DNA of 57,400 nt from Cytophagales bacterium (GCA_030446715.1 JAUJMU010000016.1:1-57400), one strand, 5' to 3'; numbered from the stretch's first letter, positions 16,352-24,770 are shown. Numbers and translations are program-made. The notes: generated by a model from the letters alone, not told the origin.

Positions 16352-16894
16352 ATGGATAAACAACTGATCAACCGGTGCCGGGCAGGAGACGCAAAGGCGC
16401 AACGCATGCTTTACGAACATTTTGCCGCCCGGATGTACCGGGTATGCTACCGTTACGTGAAGGATGAGTTGCACGCCGAAGATTTGCTGATCACAGGCTT
16501 TGCCCGGGTGCTGGGCGGATTGGGTGGATTCGAATACCGTACCGAAGGCAGCCTGGAGGCATGGATCAGGCGGATCATGGTGAACGAGTCGCTGATGTTC
16601 CTGCGCAAAAACGGCAAGCTGAGTTTTGTGGCTGAGAGCAAGGCCGGTTGTCTGGAAGCCGGCGTCACGGCCGAAGCCGACCTCACCGCCGAAGAAATAT
16701 ATGCCCTGGTGCTCCGGTTGCCCACCGGTTACCGGACCGTTTTCAACCTCTACGTGGTGGAGGGATACTCGCACCAGGAAATTGCTGACCAATTGAATAT
16801 CAGCGGGAACACGTCAAAGTCGCAACTGAGCAAAGCCCGGGCTGCCCTCCGGGAAATGCTCCTCAAACACGGAATCACCCAGTACAATGGATAA
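16352..16894 (+). CDS. ECF-type RNA polymerase sigma factor
   Basis: 180 residues with sigma region 2 near the N-terminus (CRAGDAKAQRMLYEHFAARMYRVCYRYVKDELHAEDLLITGFARVL) and region 4 helix-turn-helix near the end (RLPTGYRTVFNLYVVEGYSHQEIADQLNISGNTSKSQLSKARAALREML). It directs RNA polymerase to a specific regulon. The downstream gene overlaps by 8 nt and encodes a membrane protein likely to be its antagonist, and two secreted proteins follow; together they form a candidate cell-envelope stress module. No cognate promoter was identified. Confidence 0.93.
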   Translation: MDKQLINRCRAGDAKAQRMLYEHFAARMYRVCYRYVKDELHAEDLLITGFARVLGGLGGFEYRTEGSLEAWIRRIMVNESLMFLRKNGKLSFVAESKAGCLEAGVTAEADLTAEEIYALVLRLPTGYRTVFNLYVVEGYSHQEIADQLNISGNTSKSQLSKARAALREMLLKHGITQYNG

Positions 16895-17678
16895 TCCCAA
16901 TCACCCGTCTGATGATCAGCGGATCCGGCAGAAGCTGGACGGACTGGACACCCCGCCGCCCCAGACCTCGTGGCAGCCCGGCCAGAGTTGGGAGAAGCTG
17001 CAAAGCCGGTTGGCCACCGGAAAACCAACTGCTGCCTTCCGGCCGCTGCCGTGGTACTACGCCGCTGCCGCCGCTTTGCTCATTCTGCTGGTCCCGTTTG
17101 GGGTGATGCTCGCCGATATCCGCAGGCAGCAGGCTCAGATTGAGCAACTTGCGGCCGAGCTGGCAAAGCAGGGACCGCAACCGGTAAGCGGTGAAGCCCG
17201 GCTCAGCCGCAGGCAGTCCGAAGCACCCACGCCGGTAAGTCAGGAACCTGCACCCGGAAGGGAAATCGCCCCCGGCAAAGCGACCGGCAGAAACACCGAT
17301 GCCAGAAACATTGCGCCACGCAAACAGACGTTCTCCCCAAAGCCTGACCCCGCACCGGAGGAAATGTTTGCTCACCAGCCAGTCGCCGCGCGGGTCCGGC
17401 CGGAGAGGGAAGAAAGGAAAATTACAGCACCGGAAGAGATCCTGCCGGCCGGTCAGGTGCGGATAGTCATCTCCCGGCCCAAACGAAAGGGCACCAGTGT
17501 CACACTGCATTTTCCGGCGGAAGAAGCCGTCAGGCCCGAAAGCAGCCTGGCCCTCGAAAGCGAAAATCCGCCGCAGAAAAGACCTTTCCGGGTGTTCACC
17601 CGGCGGCCTGATGCGGGAGATTCGCCGCCTGTTTCTCCCGAATCATTTATTCCGGTTTTATCCGCTAAAATCAAATAA
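16887..17678 (+). CDS. Single-span membrane protein, candidate anti-sigma factor
   Basis: 263 residues; the ATG overlaps the sigma gene end by 8 nt, indicating translational coupling. A cytoplasmic N-terminal part of about 50 residues (DNPNHPSDDQRIRQKLDGLDTPPPQTSWQPGQSWEKLQSRL) precedes one membrane segment (WYYAAAAALLILLVPFGVML, about 53-72), a short coiled coil (RRQQAQIEQLAAELAKQ) and a long, basic, Pro-rich periplasmic tail with no fold recognised. The topology matches anti-sigma proteins that sequester ECF factors, but no zinc-binding HxxxCxxC motif is present. Confidence 0.7.
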   Translation: MDNPNHPSDDQRIRQKLDGLDTPPPQTSWQPGQSWEKLQSRLATGKPTAAFRPLPWYYAAAAALLILLVPFGVMLADIRRQQAQIEQLAAELAKQGPQPVSGEARLSRRQSEAPTPVSQEPAPGREIAPGKATGRNTDARNIAPRKQTFSPKPDPAPEEMFAHQPVAARVRPEREERKITAPEEILPAGQVRIVISRPKRKGTSVTLHFPAEEAVRPESSLALESENPPQKRPFRVFTRRPDAGDSPPVSPESFIPVLSAKIK

Positions 17679-17690
17679 CCCCTTCATACT

Positions 17691-18743
17691 ATGCGCTTTA
17701 AAAAATTGCTCCCGGCAATACTGGCATTGCTTTGCCTTTTTGCCTGTAATTCCGTTCTGGCCCGGAAAACCAGGGACAAGCCTCTGCGCGACACGCTCAT
17801 GCTGCACCTGGGCGGCAGCAACCGCGTAGTGGTACCCGTTGAGAATATACGAAATCTCGGAAACGTGCCCGGCATCAACGCTGTCGTCAGTAAGTTGAAC
17901 CGCGACCTGAGCCCGGATGTGCTGTCTGAGATTGATTCCCGGTACGCGACCACCGTTTTTTACCTTGAGCCGGCCGGCGGAGGGCGTACAATAAAAGTAA
18001 GCAACACGGCCACCGAACGGCTCGAACTGAGTTTAAACAAGGAAACCGGCAAAATCATCCGCCGGCACAATCCGGACAGCGTCATTGTGGAACTGGAGGA
18101 TAAACGCACGATGCTTTTTATTCTCGACAGCCTGGGTGTGCTGCGGACGCTGGAAGGCCGCGACCTTGATGCGCTGGTGCCCGAAGCCGGCCGCGAGATC
18201 GCTTCTTTTCTCGCCACGCGGGCCAAAAAAGATTTGTTCCCCTACAAGGGTTTCTACAGCGCCACCTTCAACCCGGAGGCAGAGGTAGCCAAACGGCTGG
18301 GCATGAGCACCCACGGCGCTCATCACGAACAGGATTACCTGCGCGTAAACATCAACATGGGCGCCGGCCTGATCCGCGACAAGCTGGTGCCGGAGATCGG
18401 CGCCGAAGCGGCATTCGTGTTCGGAACCCGCCGTTTTTTAGGATTCAATGCTACGATGCACTACTTTTTTGACCGGCGCGAGAACGGCAGCTACGGCATG
18501 GCCATCAATACGTTTTTAAACGTGGAATACGCCCGGAGCTTCAACCGCGGCAAGCTGTGGCAGAAGTTCGGAGCAGGCTATCTGGTGAGCCGGCAGGGTA
18601 ATTATTTCGGCGAAAATACGCTCAAGGCTTCCCTCAGCCTTGGCACCAAAAAGTTTGAGGGACTGCACCTGATCCCCGAACTTTTCTTTACGGATAACTT
18701 CCGGACGATTTTTCCGGGGCTGCGGGTGGGCATCGGGTTTTAG
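17691..18743 (+). CDS. Secreted protein of unknown family encoded behind the ECF sigma pair
   Basis: 350 residues. The signal peptide (RFKKLLPAILALLCLFACNSVLA) includes LFAC, so a lipoprotein is possible, though cleavage after VLA is more likely. The first half is soluble-looking (VVVPVENIRNLGNVPGINAVVSKLNRDLSP). The second half is beta-barrel-like with aromatic strands (FLGFNATMHYFFDRRENGSYGMAINTFLNVEYAR, KLWQKFGAGYLVS) and ends in a Phe after PGLRVGIGF, the classical outer-membrane barrel terminus. It starts 12 nt after the candidate anti-sigma gene, so it is probably in the same operon. Function unknown. Confidence 0.65.
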   Translation: MRFKKLLPAILALLCLFACNSVLARKTRDKPLRDTLMLHLGGSNRVVVPVENIRNLGNVPGINAVVSKLNRDLSPDVLSEIDSRYATTVFYLEPAGGGRTIKVSNTATERLELSLNKETGKIIRRHNPDSVIVELEDKRTMLFILDSLGVLRTLEGRDLDALVPEAGREIASFLATRAKKDLFPYKGFYSATFNPEAEVAKRLGMSTHGAHHEQDYLRVNINMGAGLIRDKLVPEIGAEAAFVFGTRRFLGFNATMHYFFDRRENGSYGMAINTFLNVEYARSFNRGKLWQKFGAGYLVSRQGNYFGENTLKASLSLGTKKFEGLHLIPELFFTDNFRTIFPGLRVGIGF

Positions 18744-18793
18744 GATGGAGTTCTTTTCCTTATATTTAACCTTCATTCAAATGCTACGAAGTT

Positions 18794-19960
18794 ATGCCTT
18801 ATTTTCGCCCGAACTTGCTCCCGCTTTTTTCTTTGTGCAGTTTCTTTCTCCTGCTGACCACGGCAGGCTGCGGGCCGGGTCAGGAGAAAGCCACTGCCGG
18901 GGAAGAAACAGCGGCTTCAGCCCCTGCTGATTCTGCCAATTGCCACAGCGGCGTACCCGACCGTTTTCCGGTGCAGCAGGCCAGCCATACCGATATTCCG
19001 GCAGGCACGGCCAACACCGCCGGCATGGTCCGGATACCGGGAGGAGGCTATCTGATGGGTGCCGACAACGAACAGGCCCGCGCCGACGAACTCCCTAAGC
19101 ACCGGGTGACGGTCAGCGGCTTCTGGATGGACGCCACCGAAGTGACCAATGCGCAGTTCCGGGCCTTTGTGGAAGCAACCGGCTACCTGACCACCGCCGA
19201 ACGCAGACCCGACTGGGAAGAAATTAAAAAGCAGCTGCCGCCTGGCACGCCCAAACCCCACGACAGTGTGCTGGTAGCCAGTTCGCTGGTATTTACCGCT
19301 CCCTCCGGCCCGGTTGCCCTCAACGACTACGGACAGTGGTGGCGCTGGGTAAAAGGGGCCGACTGGCAGCACCCGGAAGGACCGGGCAGCAGCATTAGTG
19401 GCAAAGATGATTTTCCGGTGGTACACGTGAGCTGGGATGATGCCGCTGCCTACGCCCGGTGGGCCGGCAAGCGGCTGCCGACGGAAGCCGAGTGGGAATG
19501 GGCCGCGCGGGGCGGACTGGAAAAGGCAGTTTACCCCTGGGGCAACGAACATGTGGAAGCCGGCAATTCCAAAGCCAATACCTGGCAGGGCCGCTTCCCG
19601 GACCTGAACACCAGAAAAGACGGGTTCTATACAGCCGCTCCCGTAAAGTCATTCCCGCCCAACGGCTACGGCCTCTACGACATGGCCGGCAACGTGTGGG
19701 AGTGGTGCAGCGACTGGTACCGCCCGGATTATTACCAGGTGCTGAATGACAAAGGAGATGCCAGAAACCCGTCCGGTCCGGCCGACAGCTACGACCCGCA
19801 GGAGCCGATTGTTCCCAAGCGGGTGCAGCGGGGCGGTTCCTTTCTCTGCCACGATTCCTACTGCAGTTCCTACCGGTCCTCGGCCCGCATGAAGTCCAGC
19901 CCCGATACCGGCCTTTCGCACTCCGGCTTCCGCTGCGTGAAGGATGGGGAGGGAGAATAA
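18794..19960 (+). CDS. Formylglycine-generating-enzyme-like (SUMF1 family) lipoprotein
   Basis: 388 residues. A lipoprotein-like signal ends LLLTTAGC at residue 26, followed by an Ala/Glu-rich linker and a full FGE-sulfatase domain: MVRIPGGGYLMGADNEQARADELPKHRVTVSGFWMDATEVTN, VVHVSWDDAAAYARWAGKRLPTEAEWEWAARGG, and YGLYDMAGNVWEWCSDWY. Most bacterial SUMF1-like proteins lack the catalytic cysteines. This one has SFLCHDSYCSSYRSSAR (Cys352 and Cys357), matching the copper-binding Cys pair of true FGE, and then GFRC. That enzyme oxidises a sulfatase Cys to formylglycine. If active it would act in the envelope; no sulfatase is in the window. It lies 50 nt after the barrel gene of the ECF cluster. 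Confidence 0.85.
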   Translation: MPYFRPNLLPLFSLCSFFLLLTTAGCGPGQEKATAGEETAASAPADSANCHSGVPDRFPVQQASHTDIPAGTANTAGMVRIPGGGYLMGADNEQARADELPKHRVTVSGFWMDATEVTNAQFRAFVEATGYLTTAERRPDWEEIKKQLPPGTPKPHDSVLVASSLVFTAPSGPVALNDYGQWWRWVKGADWQHPEGPGSSISGKDDFPVVHVSWDDAAAYARWAGKRLPTEAEWEWAARGGLEKAVYPWGNEHVEAGNSKANTWQGRFPDLNTRKDGFYTAAPVKSFPPNGYGLYDMAGNVWEWCSDWYRPDYYQVLNDKGDARNPSGPADSYDPQEPIVPKRVQRGGSFLCHDSYCSSYRSSARMKSSPDTGLSHSGFRCVKDGEGE

Positions 19961-20014
19961 GATCGCAATCATCTTTTCCCTTCACATCCCTTCACAATTC
20001 AGAAAACTATAAAG

Positions 20015-20485
20015 ATGGATAACGCCGATTCCGCCGCCCAGCTGAAAAAACACCTGCTCGACCTTTGCCTGCAGATGCAGCAGGAACGGTTTGAGACTGC
20101 CCGCAAAGCCATGGAAGACGCCCAGCGTTCGGCTAACCAGGAGGAGCGGAGCACGGCCGGCGATAAGTACGACACCTCCCGCGCCATGAGTCAGAATGTG
20201 GTGGAAATGAATGCCCGCCAGATGCAGGAAGCGCAGAAGGAACTGGCCATACTGGATACTATCCATCCGGGAGCCGCCTCGGCGGATGTGCGATTGGGGA
20301 GCCTCGTGAAAACTTCAGGTGGAAATTATTATCTGGCCATCAGCGGCGGCTCTTTTAAGGTGCAGAATCAGACATGGCTTGCCCTGTCGCCGGCCTCACC
20401 GCTGGGCCGGGAAATGTGGCACAAAAAAGAAGGCGACACCTTCGCCTTCCGCGGCAAGACCTTCAGGATAGACCGGATCAGGTAG
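20015..20485 (+). CDS. GreA/GreB-like C-terminal fold protein
   Basis: 156 residues. The N-terminal half is an alpha-helical hairpin-like segment (KKHLLDLCLQMQQERFETARKAMEDAQRSANQEE), with SRAMSQNVVEMNARQMQEAQKELAIL; the C-terminal half has strand-rich sequence with SPASPLGREMWHKKEGDTFAFRGKTFRIDRI, which parallels the GreA end (SPxGxALlGKxxGDxV). Databases sometimes mislabel such Bacteroidota proteins as 3-oxoacyl-ACP synthase; nothing supports that here. It may bind the RNA polymerase secondary channel, but this is inference. It is 54 nt after the FGE-like gene. Confidence 0.6.
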   Translation: MDNADSAAQLKKHLLDLCLQMQQERFETARKAMEDAQRSANQEERSTAGDKYDTSRAMSQNVVEMNARQMQEAQKELAILDTIHPGAASADVRLGSLVKTSGGNYYLAISGGSFKVQNQTWLALSPASPLGREMWHKKEGDTFAFRGKTFRIDRIR

Positions 20486-20559
20486 AAAGACCCTTTCCGG
20501 CAGTGTTGCCTTCAGGCATCGCAAACCATACCTGCATAAAATAATATTCATTCAATCCT

Positions 20560-21267
20560 TCACCTCCCTGCACCCGCTTTCCGGTTGTTCCGGTACCAGT
20601 CGCACATATCCGCCAGGGGGCATTCCCAGCAACGGGGCGTTCCCCAGACGCAGATCCGCTGGCCGTGCCAGAGAAAATGAACGTGAAAGTTATACAGCAC
20701 CTTTGATTCCCGGGGCAGCATGTCGGGCAGGAGGGTGTGCGCTTTTTCGGCGGTGGTTTTCCCGCTGATCAGCCCGACCCGCTGCGTAACGCGGTGTACG
20801 TGCGTATCCACCGGCATTACGGGTTTGTAGAAGTTGAACAGCAGCACCAGCGTAGCCGTTTTCAGCCCCACTCCCGGCAGCGAAGTCAGCCAGGCCATGG
20901 CATCCTCCGTGGACATATCCTGCAGGAAGTCAATGTTGTATTCACCGCGTTCCTCATAAATGCGGGTCAGCACCTTTTTGATATTGGCGGCTTTCGGTTC
21001 GGGAAAACGGGAAGAGGCGATTGCCTCTACCAACTCCTCCCACGGCGCATCCCGGATGCCCTGCCACGAGCCGAACTTTTCAAACATCCGGAAATAAGCC
21101 TTTTCCTCGTCTTTATGCGTCGTCCGGTGGGAAAGCATGGTCGAGATCAGCTCCCGCATGTTGTCGCGGCGGGCCTTGTGTTCGAGTTCTCCGTAAAAGT
21201 CCTGAAGGCGGCAGTGAGCTTCCCACGTTTTTTCCTTCAGTGTCCATTCCTGCGGTGCAGCGGCCAT
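20560..21267 (-). CDS. Endonuclease III-family DNA glycosylase
   Basis: 235 residues of the HhH-GPD superfamily. The helix-hairpin-helix SLPGVGLKTATLVLL carries the catalytic Lys, and the Asp lies in VMPVDTHVHRVTQRVGL. The [4Fe-4S] loop is complete with Cys spacing 6-2-5 (RICVWGTPRCWECPLADMC). It would excise oxidised pyrimidines and cut the abasic site in base excision repair. It is slightly longer at the N-terminus than E. coli Nth, with MAAAPQEWTLKEKTWE. Whether this is the main Nth or a second paralogue cannot be told. Divergent from rsgA across a repeat-filled spacer. Confidence 0.92.
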   Translation of the reverse strand: MAAAPQEWTLKEKTWEAHCRLQDFYGELEHKARRDNMRELISTMLSHRTTHKDEEKAYFRMFEKFGSWQGIRDAPWEELVEAIASSRFPEPKAANIKKVLTRIYEERGEYNIDFLQDMSTEDAMAWLTSLPGVGLKTATLVLLFNFYKPVMPVDTHVHRVTQRVGLISGKTTAEKAHTLLPDMLPRESKVLYNFHVHFLWHGQRICVWGTPRCWECPLADMCDWYRNNRKAGAGR

Positions 21268-21501
21268 AAGTAGGTATTAGGTATCAGGTATTAGCTATTA
21301 GTAGATGCTGAACAATCTCAGTTGCCGGATATTTACTGAATCGGTAAGGAAATAGTTTTCATTCAACATGGAGCACTTAAGTAGACGTTAGATATCAGAC
21401 ATTAGATATCAGATTGATTTTAAGCACTATCACCTCTGAATCCTTATACTTTATTCAACATGGAGCAGAACATTCAGAATTCTTTAGTGGTCAATTCCCG
21501 T
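21268..21501. repeat. Spacer of short-word repeats before rsgA
   Basis: Contains runs of ATTAGGTATCAGGTATTAG-type words (21271-21308), TTAGATATCAGA twice (21388-21399, 21402-21413) and ATTCAACATGGAGCA twice (21361-21375, 21453-21467). No gene is seen. Confidence 0.6.
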
Positions 21502-21509
21502 TAACTTTG
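21502..21509 (+). promoter_or_regulatory. -7 box of rsgA
   Basis: TAACTTTG fits TAnnTTTG, 22 nt before the ATG; the identical decamer TTAACTTTGG precedes lipA. The -33 position is weak. Confidence 0.5.
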
Positions 21510-21531
21510 GGGAATCACAAACAATCAGCGC

Positions 21532-22458
21532 ATGCCAGAAGGGATCGTAATGCGTTCTACCGGCTCCTGGTACGATGTACGGACGGAGGGCGGCCCGCCC
21601 ATGCAGTGCCGGCTGCGGGGGAAAATCAAGCTGCAGGACCTGAAAGTAACCAATCCCATTGCCGTGGGCGACCGGGTGCGGTTTGAACCGGAGCCGGACC
21701 AGCACAACCGGGGCGTCATCAGTGAAATTCTGCCCCGCCACAATTATATCATCCGGAAGTCGGTACACAAATCGGCATTCGGGCACATCATTGCCGCCAA
21801 CATCGACCAGGCCATCCTGATCGTGACGCTGGCCTATCCCCGGACGTCGCTGGGCTTCATAGACCGTTTTCTGGTCACGGCGGAGTCGTTCCGGATTCCG
21901 GCGGTGCTGGTATTCAACAAGTCCGATCTGCTCGACGAGAAGGCTGCCAGCTACCAGCAGGACATGGCGGAGCTGTACGGGTCGCTGGGCTACCCGTGCC
22001 TGCTGACCTCCACCGTTACGGGGCAGGGCATGGAGCAATTCCGGGAAACGCTGCAGGGGAAAACTTCACTTGTTTCGGGGCATTCGGGCGTGGGTAAATC
22101 GTCACTGGTGAACTCCATTTCTCCGGAACTGAGGCTGCGGACGGGCGAAATCTCATCTTTCGCCAACAAAGGCACCCACACCACCACTTTTGCCGAAATG
22201 TTTGAACTCGAACCGGGCACATTTATCATTGATACACCCGGCATCAAGGAACTGGGGCTGGCCGATATGGAGAAGCCGGAGATCAGCCACTACTTTCCCG
22301 AAATGCGCGACCGGTTGGGTGAATGCCGCTACCATAACTGCACCCACGTGCACGAACCCGGCTGTGCGGTACTGGAAGCGGTGGAGGGCGGCGAAATTGC
22401 CCCCAGCCGCTACCACAACTACCTCAGCATGCTCGAAGGCGACGACAACCGCAGGTAA
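21532..22458 (+). CDS. rsgA: Ribosome small-subunit-dependent GTPase A
   Basis: 308 residues with the circularly permuted GTPase order G4-G1-G3 diagnostic of RsgA/YjeQ: VFNKSDLL near residue 125, the P-loop GHSGVGKSSLVN near 183, and IIDTPGIKELGL near 236. An OB-fold precedes (GSWYDVRTEGGPPMQCRLRGKIK) and a C-terminal zinc knuckle follows (CRYHNCTHVHEPGCAV). It helps late 30S subunit maturation in the cytoplasm. Its ATG is 22 nt from a TAACTTTG promoter box. Normal length. Confidence 0.95.
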   Translation: MPEGIVMRSTGSWYDVRTEGGPPMQCRLRGKIKLQDLKVTNPIAVGDRVRFEPEPDQHNRGVISEILPRHNYIIRKSVHKSAFGHIIAANIDQAILIVTLAYPRTSLGFIDRFLVTAESFRIPAVLVFNKSDLLDEKAASYQQDMAELYGSLGYPCLLTSTVTGQGMEQFRETLQGKTSLVSGHSGVGKSSLVNSISPELRLRTGEISSFANKGTHTTTFAEMFELEPGTFIIDTPGIKELGLADMEKPEISHYFPEMRDRLGECRYHNCTHVHEPGCAVLEAVEGGEIAPSRYHNYLSMLEGDDNRR

Positions 22459-22504
22459 TTACGAATGACTGATTACGAATGGGCGAAGCGAACAACTTGC
22501 CCTG

Positions 22505-22532
22505 GTAGAGACGCAATGCATTGCGTCTCTAC
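22505..22532. repeat. Perfect 28-bp palindrome
   Basis: GTAGAGACGCAATG is followed directly by its exact reverse complement. It lies between rsgA and the PhyH gene, 22 nt before the latter's ATG. The word GTAGAGACGC is familiar to me from dispersed palindromes in other bacterial genomes. It could be a mobile palindrome or an RNA hairpin. Confidence 0.75.
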
Positions 22533-22554
22533 GATACCACCTGGTACAAACACC

Positions 22555-23370
22555 ATGCATTGCCAGCTGACTATTGACGGACAGCCTTTTTCGTTTCCGC
22601 TGGAAGGAGAATTCCGCTGGGGGAGGGATGAGGTGCTGTTTGAGAAGCACCGGGGAGTTATTTCCGGATGTGACTGGCAGGAGCAGGGCTATTCGGTTTT
22701 TCCCTTGCTGGATAAAAAGGAGCAGGAACAATTGCGGGAAAGCATCCGGCAGGTGCTGATCAGAATTTTAGTAGAGTTAAACATTGCCGCACCGGAAACT
22801 TTCCGTCTTGAAGATTATCATCAATACGTCAGAAGTCAGGCACTGCACGGACAGGTGATCAGTAAAACCCGTTTCCTCACTTACGCCGGTCTGGGCATTG
22901 ACTTCGGAGAAATGGCCCTCCGGATTGCCCGGCACACCGGTCACCGGCTGAGTCTGCAGAATCCTTTACTGGAAAAGGAAATCATCATTCTCCGGATCAG
23001 CCGGCCGCAGTTGCTGGACATCAACCCGCCCCACCGCGACGGGTATCTCGACCTTTGGGAAGACGTGCTCAACGTCTGGGTTCCGGTAGCCGGCAGCAAT
23101 GCGCACTCCTCTTTGCCCGTTATTCCCGGTAGCCACCACTGGAATGAAAAGGACGTGCTCCGGACGGAGGCCAGAGGTGCCGCCATCAACGGGCTGCGCT
23201 ATCACGTGCCGGGCATCGTACAGTCCCGTTACGGTCTCAATCTGATCCGGCCCAATCCCGCTTACGGTGAGGCGCTGCTCTTTACCCCTTTTCTGATCCA
23301 CGGGGCGGCCATCAACCAAAACCCCGGCACCACCCGCATGGCGCTGGAGTTGCGGTTTTATGGTGGGTAG
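22555..23370 (+). CDS. Phytanoyl-CoA dioxygenase (PhyH)-like 2-oxoglutarate/Fe(II) oxygenase
   Basis: 271 residues. The facial triad is visible: His160 and Asp162 in NPPHRDGYLDLW, and the distal His249 in FLIHGAAINQNPGTTRMALELRFYG, with Arg261 for 2-oxoglutarate. Such enzymes hydroxylate small molecules or lipids in the cytoplasm. The substrate is unknown; no biosynthetic partner is adjacent. I placed the start at the ATG at 22555, since an in-frame extension to 22465 reads straight through the 28-bp palindrome. GSNAHSSLPVIPGSHHWNEKDVLR matches the PhyH middle. Confidence 0.8.
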   Translation: MHCQLTIDGQPFSFPLEGEFRWGRDEVLFEKHRGVISGCDWQEQGYSVFPLLDKKEQEQLRESIRQVLIRILVELNIAAPETFRLEDYHQYVRSQALHGQVISKTRFLTYAGLGIDFGEMALRIARHTGHRLSLQNPLLEKEIIILRISRPQLLDINPPHRDGYLDLWEDVLNVWVPVAGSNAHSSLPVIPGSHHWNEKDVLRTEARGAAINGLRYHVPGIVQSRYGLNLIRPNPAYGEALLFTPFLIHGAAINQNPGTTRMALELRFYGG

Positions 23371-23373
23371 GGG

Positions 23374-23488
23374 GTTAGTTGTTGGTTGTTCGTTAATAGT
23401 TGTTAGTTGTTCGGGTTGTCTGTGCAGTTGCCGGATGGTGGCTGCCAAACCAGTAACAATTAACGAATAACGAATAACTATCAACGAA
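23374..23488. repeat. Inverted low-complexity repeat between PhyH and hisD
   Basis: Left arm words GTTAGTTGTTGGTTGTTCG (23374 onward) are mirrored on the right by complements such as CGAATAACGAATAACTATC (to 23488). It lies between convergent genes and may serve as a bidirectional hairpin terminator. Confidence 0.55.
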
Positions 23489-23489
23489 C

Positions 23490-24770
23490 TCACAGCGTCT
23501 CCAGCCGCACGGTTACTGCGTTTTTGTGGGCTTGCAGTTCTTCGGCGGCGGCCATCGTTTCCACGGCGGGGCCAATGTTCCGGATACCTTCCGGAGAGAT
23601 CTGCTGGAAAGTGATCTTCTTCACGAAACTGTCCACTGAAACGCCACTCCAGGCGCGGGCAAAGCCATTGGTGGGCAGCGTGTGGTTGGTGCCGGAAGCA
23701 TAATCGCCGGCGGCTTCGGGCGTGTAATGGCCGAGAAATACCGATCCGGCATTGGTGATCCCCTCGGCCAGATCCGGGGCGTGGTCTACCGCCAGAATCA
23801 GGTGCTCGGCGGCGTAGGCATTGAGCAGACGGACGGCCTCAGATTCGTCACTGACTAAAAACGCCTTGCTGTTGACCAGCGCCTGCCGGGCAATCTCCTT
23901 GCGGGGCAATGCTTCCAGTTGGCGCAGCACCTCATCACCTGCCCGCTGAATGGCCATCTCACTGACCGACACCAGGATTACCTGGCTGTCGGGGCCGTGC
24001 TCGGCCTGGGAGAGCAGGTCGGCGGCCACGAAAGCAGGATTGGAAGTGTCGTCGGCGTACACGGCTACTTCGGAGGGTCCGGCCGGCATGTCAATGGCAA
24101 TGCCTTCCTTATTGATCAGTTGCTTGGCCGCGGTCACGTACTGATTACCCGGACCAAAAATCTTATCCACTCTGGGAATGCTGGCGGTACCGTAGGCCAT
24201 TGCCGCTACGGCCTGAGCGCCGCCAACCTTGTATATTTTCCGGATACCCGACAGAACAGCCGCGTACAGAATGGCCGGATGCACCTTTCCCCGCCGGTCT
24301 GGCGGGGTGCAGAGGATCACTTCCCGGCAACCGGCCAGATGTGCCGGCACGCCCAGCATCAGCACCGTAGAAAACAGCGGAGCGGAGCCACCCGGAATGT
24401 ACAGGCCGACCCGTTCGATGCCCACGCTTTTGCGCCAGCAAACCACACCCGGCTGAGTGGTAATTTTCTCGGGTTGAACCAGTTGGGGCCGGTGAAACGT
24501 TTCGATATTGGCCTTTGCCAGCCCGATGGCATCCTTCAGTTCCGCACTGACCAGGGCATCAGCTTCCCGCAACTCTTTCTCCGTTACGAGCAGTTCCTGC
24601 GTTTCCACTTTGTCGAACCGGGCCGTAAACTCCCGCACGGCCGCATCGCCGCGTTCCCGCACTTCACGCAGAATGGGAGCCACGCGGCTTTCAATCTCGG
24701 CAAGGTCCATGACGGGACGGGCCAGCAACTGCGGCCATTCTTCGGGCTGGGGGAATCGGATGAAGTTCAT
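23490..24770 (-). CDS. hisD: Histidinol dehydrogenase
   Basis: 426 residues, normal for HisD, the NAD-linked zinc enzyme that performs the last two oxidations of histidine synthesis. Signatures include GLYIPGGSAPLFSTVLMLGVPA, GGAQAVAAMAYGT, IDMPAGPSEVAVYAD, the zinc-site SQAEHGPDSQVILVS and YAAEHLIL ... NAGSVFLGHYTPEAAGDYASGTNHTLPT. I chose ATG 24770 (MNFIRFPQPEEW), where family homology begins; an in-frame extension upstream enters the 45-bp repeat element. No other his genes are in the window, so the gene seems to stand alone here. Confidence 0.95.
   Translation of the reverse strand: MNFIRFPQPEEWPQLLARPVMDLAEIESRVAPILREVRERGDAAVREFTARFDKVETQELLVTEKELREADALVSAELKDAIGLAKANIETFHRPQLVQPEKITTQPGVVCWRKSVGIERVGLYIPGGSAPLFSTVLMLGVPAHLAGCREVILCTPPDRRGKVHPAILYAAVLSGIRKIYKVGGAQAVAAMAYGTASIPRVDKIFGPGNQYVTAAKQLINKEGIAIDMPAGPSEVAVYADDTSNPAFVAADLLSQAEHGPDSQVILVSVSEMAIQRAGDEVLRQLEALPRKEIARQALVNSKAFLVSDESEAVRLLNAYAAEHLILAVDHAPDLAEGITNAGSVFLGHYTPEAAGDYASGTNHTLPTNGFARAWSGVSVDSFVKKITFQQISPEGIRNIGPAVETMAAAEELQAHKNAVTVRLETL

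Noticed and set aside
18794-19960. SUMF1-like protein as a kinase-associated or gliding-lipoprotein (GldK-type) protein
   Set aside because: GldK/GldJ share the fold but are encoded with gldLMN and lack the catalytic Cys pair; neither fits here, though a related structural role is not fully excluded.
22465-22554. In-frame upstream extension of the PhyH protein
   Set aside because: It reads through the 28-bp palindrome and has no family similarity; ATG 22555 gives the expected start.
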